From the NCBI GenBank assembly GCA_012845835.1, contig JABAKD010000023.1:5190137-5254136 (forward strand): a stretch of 64,000 nt of DNA, read 5' to 3'. The translations under genes were made by a program, and so were the position numbers. Source of the DNA: Undaria pinnatifida. Its lineage: Eukaryota; Sar; Phaeophyceae; Laminariales; Alariaceae. This document shows positions 63,376 through 64,000 of the stretch, one piece after another; the first letter of the stretch is position 1, and each line of letters begins with the position of its first letter. The notes below the pieces were generated by a model. The model was not told the DNA's origin. It was given only the letters and a program-made list of their open reading frames with translations, and ran no database searches.

Positions 63376-63429
63376 AGTAAGAAGAAAATCGTCCGAATTT
63401 CGTTGCTCCTGAACCTTGTTGGGGCACCC

Positions 63430-64000
63430 ACGCACAGCGGCACGTGCTACGGTACAGAGGTATTAAGGTATACCGTTTTTTGGCTGAAATGGTTTTCTGA
63501 ATGACGGGGCTTCCTTAACCCCAGAACCGTCGGAAACGCCTCGTCGGAAATGCCGCGTGCTACGGTATCGAGGTATTAAGGTATACCGTTTTTTGGCGGA
63601 AATGGTTTCTGAATGACGGGGCTCCTTAACCCAAAACCGTCGGAAATGCCGCGTGCTCCGGTATAGAGGTAATAGGGTATACCGTTTGTTGGCGGAAATG
63701 GTTTCTGAATGACGGGGCTCCTCAACCCAAAATCGTCGGAAAATTTCGCCATTTTTTTTCGCGTGGTTCTCGTCGTGTGCCTAGGCCATGGGATTTTTTA
63801 TCCGCGATAAAGCAGGTTTTTTTTCCCCCTCCAAATTAGTTTTTTGGGGGAGGTCTTGAGCTCTCAAATGGAGGAAACCTCAGGGGGGAAGAAGTGGCGC
63901 ACGTCTATCGCAGCACGCGCCGCACAGCAAAAAAAAGAACAAAATGATGAAAAAAATCAACAGAGCCCTTTCTTGTCCGGGTCATGCATGACCCAACCCG
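63430..64000. repeat. TIR-end minisatellite, TIR-element half and start of CGGGTC element
   Basis: Three 95-bp units at 63440-63745, then an element body with GGGGGAGGTCTTGAGCTCTC and right end ACGTCTATCGCAGCACGCGC to 63925. The last 25 bases (GTCCGGGTCATGCATGACCC) begin another CGGGTC-type element. Confidence 0.75.

Overview
The window reads as nuclear DNA of an intron-rich eukaryote, most likely a photosynthetic stramenopile such as a brown alga. This placement is an inference from architecture, not from a marker gene. The signs are small exons with clean GT-AG borders and compatible phases, introns mostly of 0.2 to 4 kb, very long C/T tracts before acceptors, tRNA-derived SINEs on the minus strand, and dense MITE, minisatellite and simple-repeat content. 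There is no bacterial-style gene density, no rRNA or canonical tRNA gene, and a 500-base assembly gap at 18364-18863.

One gene can be supported. It lies on the + strand, starts at 15328 and runs off the right edge; the last exon seen ends at 62646. I rebuilt it by hand from 26 exons whose borders and phases fit together, giving about 1,280 codons in about 47 kb. The predicted protein has four parts. (1) A signal peptide and Gly-rich stretch. (2) Three copies of a beta-strand-rich module of about 120-170 residues, each spread over the same series of exons: start of module, YEIYF exon, W-V-x-L-GD exon, a 27 or 36 nt micro-exon, and a closing strand that opens the next module. (3) A spacer of about 340 residues built from V-A-P-V-A-D-A-P. 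(4) A carboxyl part that matches, by motif order, the Agd3 family of secreted polysaccharide de-N-acetylases (CE18 with its CBM87 beta-sandwich): Y..KFQVRLVYFY, W..HYIADWGTKGVFQG.RR, VVDDLFLAT, AFNG and FYW.SHTLTH. The gene probably makes a secreted, wall- or matrix-associated carbohydrate-active protein with added modules for binding or display. The substrate is unknown.

Layout: 1-15300 is intergenic and repeat-rich, with no gene recognised (SINEs, MITE pieces, a 149-bp direct duplication, an ATG microsatellite). 15328-46566 holds the signal peptide, the three modules and the spacer. 47628-62646 holds the deacetylase part. 62650-64000 is repeats inside the next intron.

The most unusual feature is the number of dead or partial exon copies inside the introns. 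The YEIYF exon has at least four, and the B, C, F, G, J and M exons have one or two each, usually within 0.1-2.5 kb of the intact copy. One G copy carries a TTAA-flanked MITE, a second has lost its acceptor AG, and an M copy is cut at its donor by a dispersed repeat. Module-scale tandem duplication plus local exon duplication and decay explain this gene better than ordinary exon shuffling.
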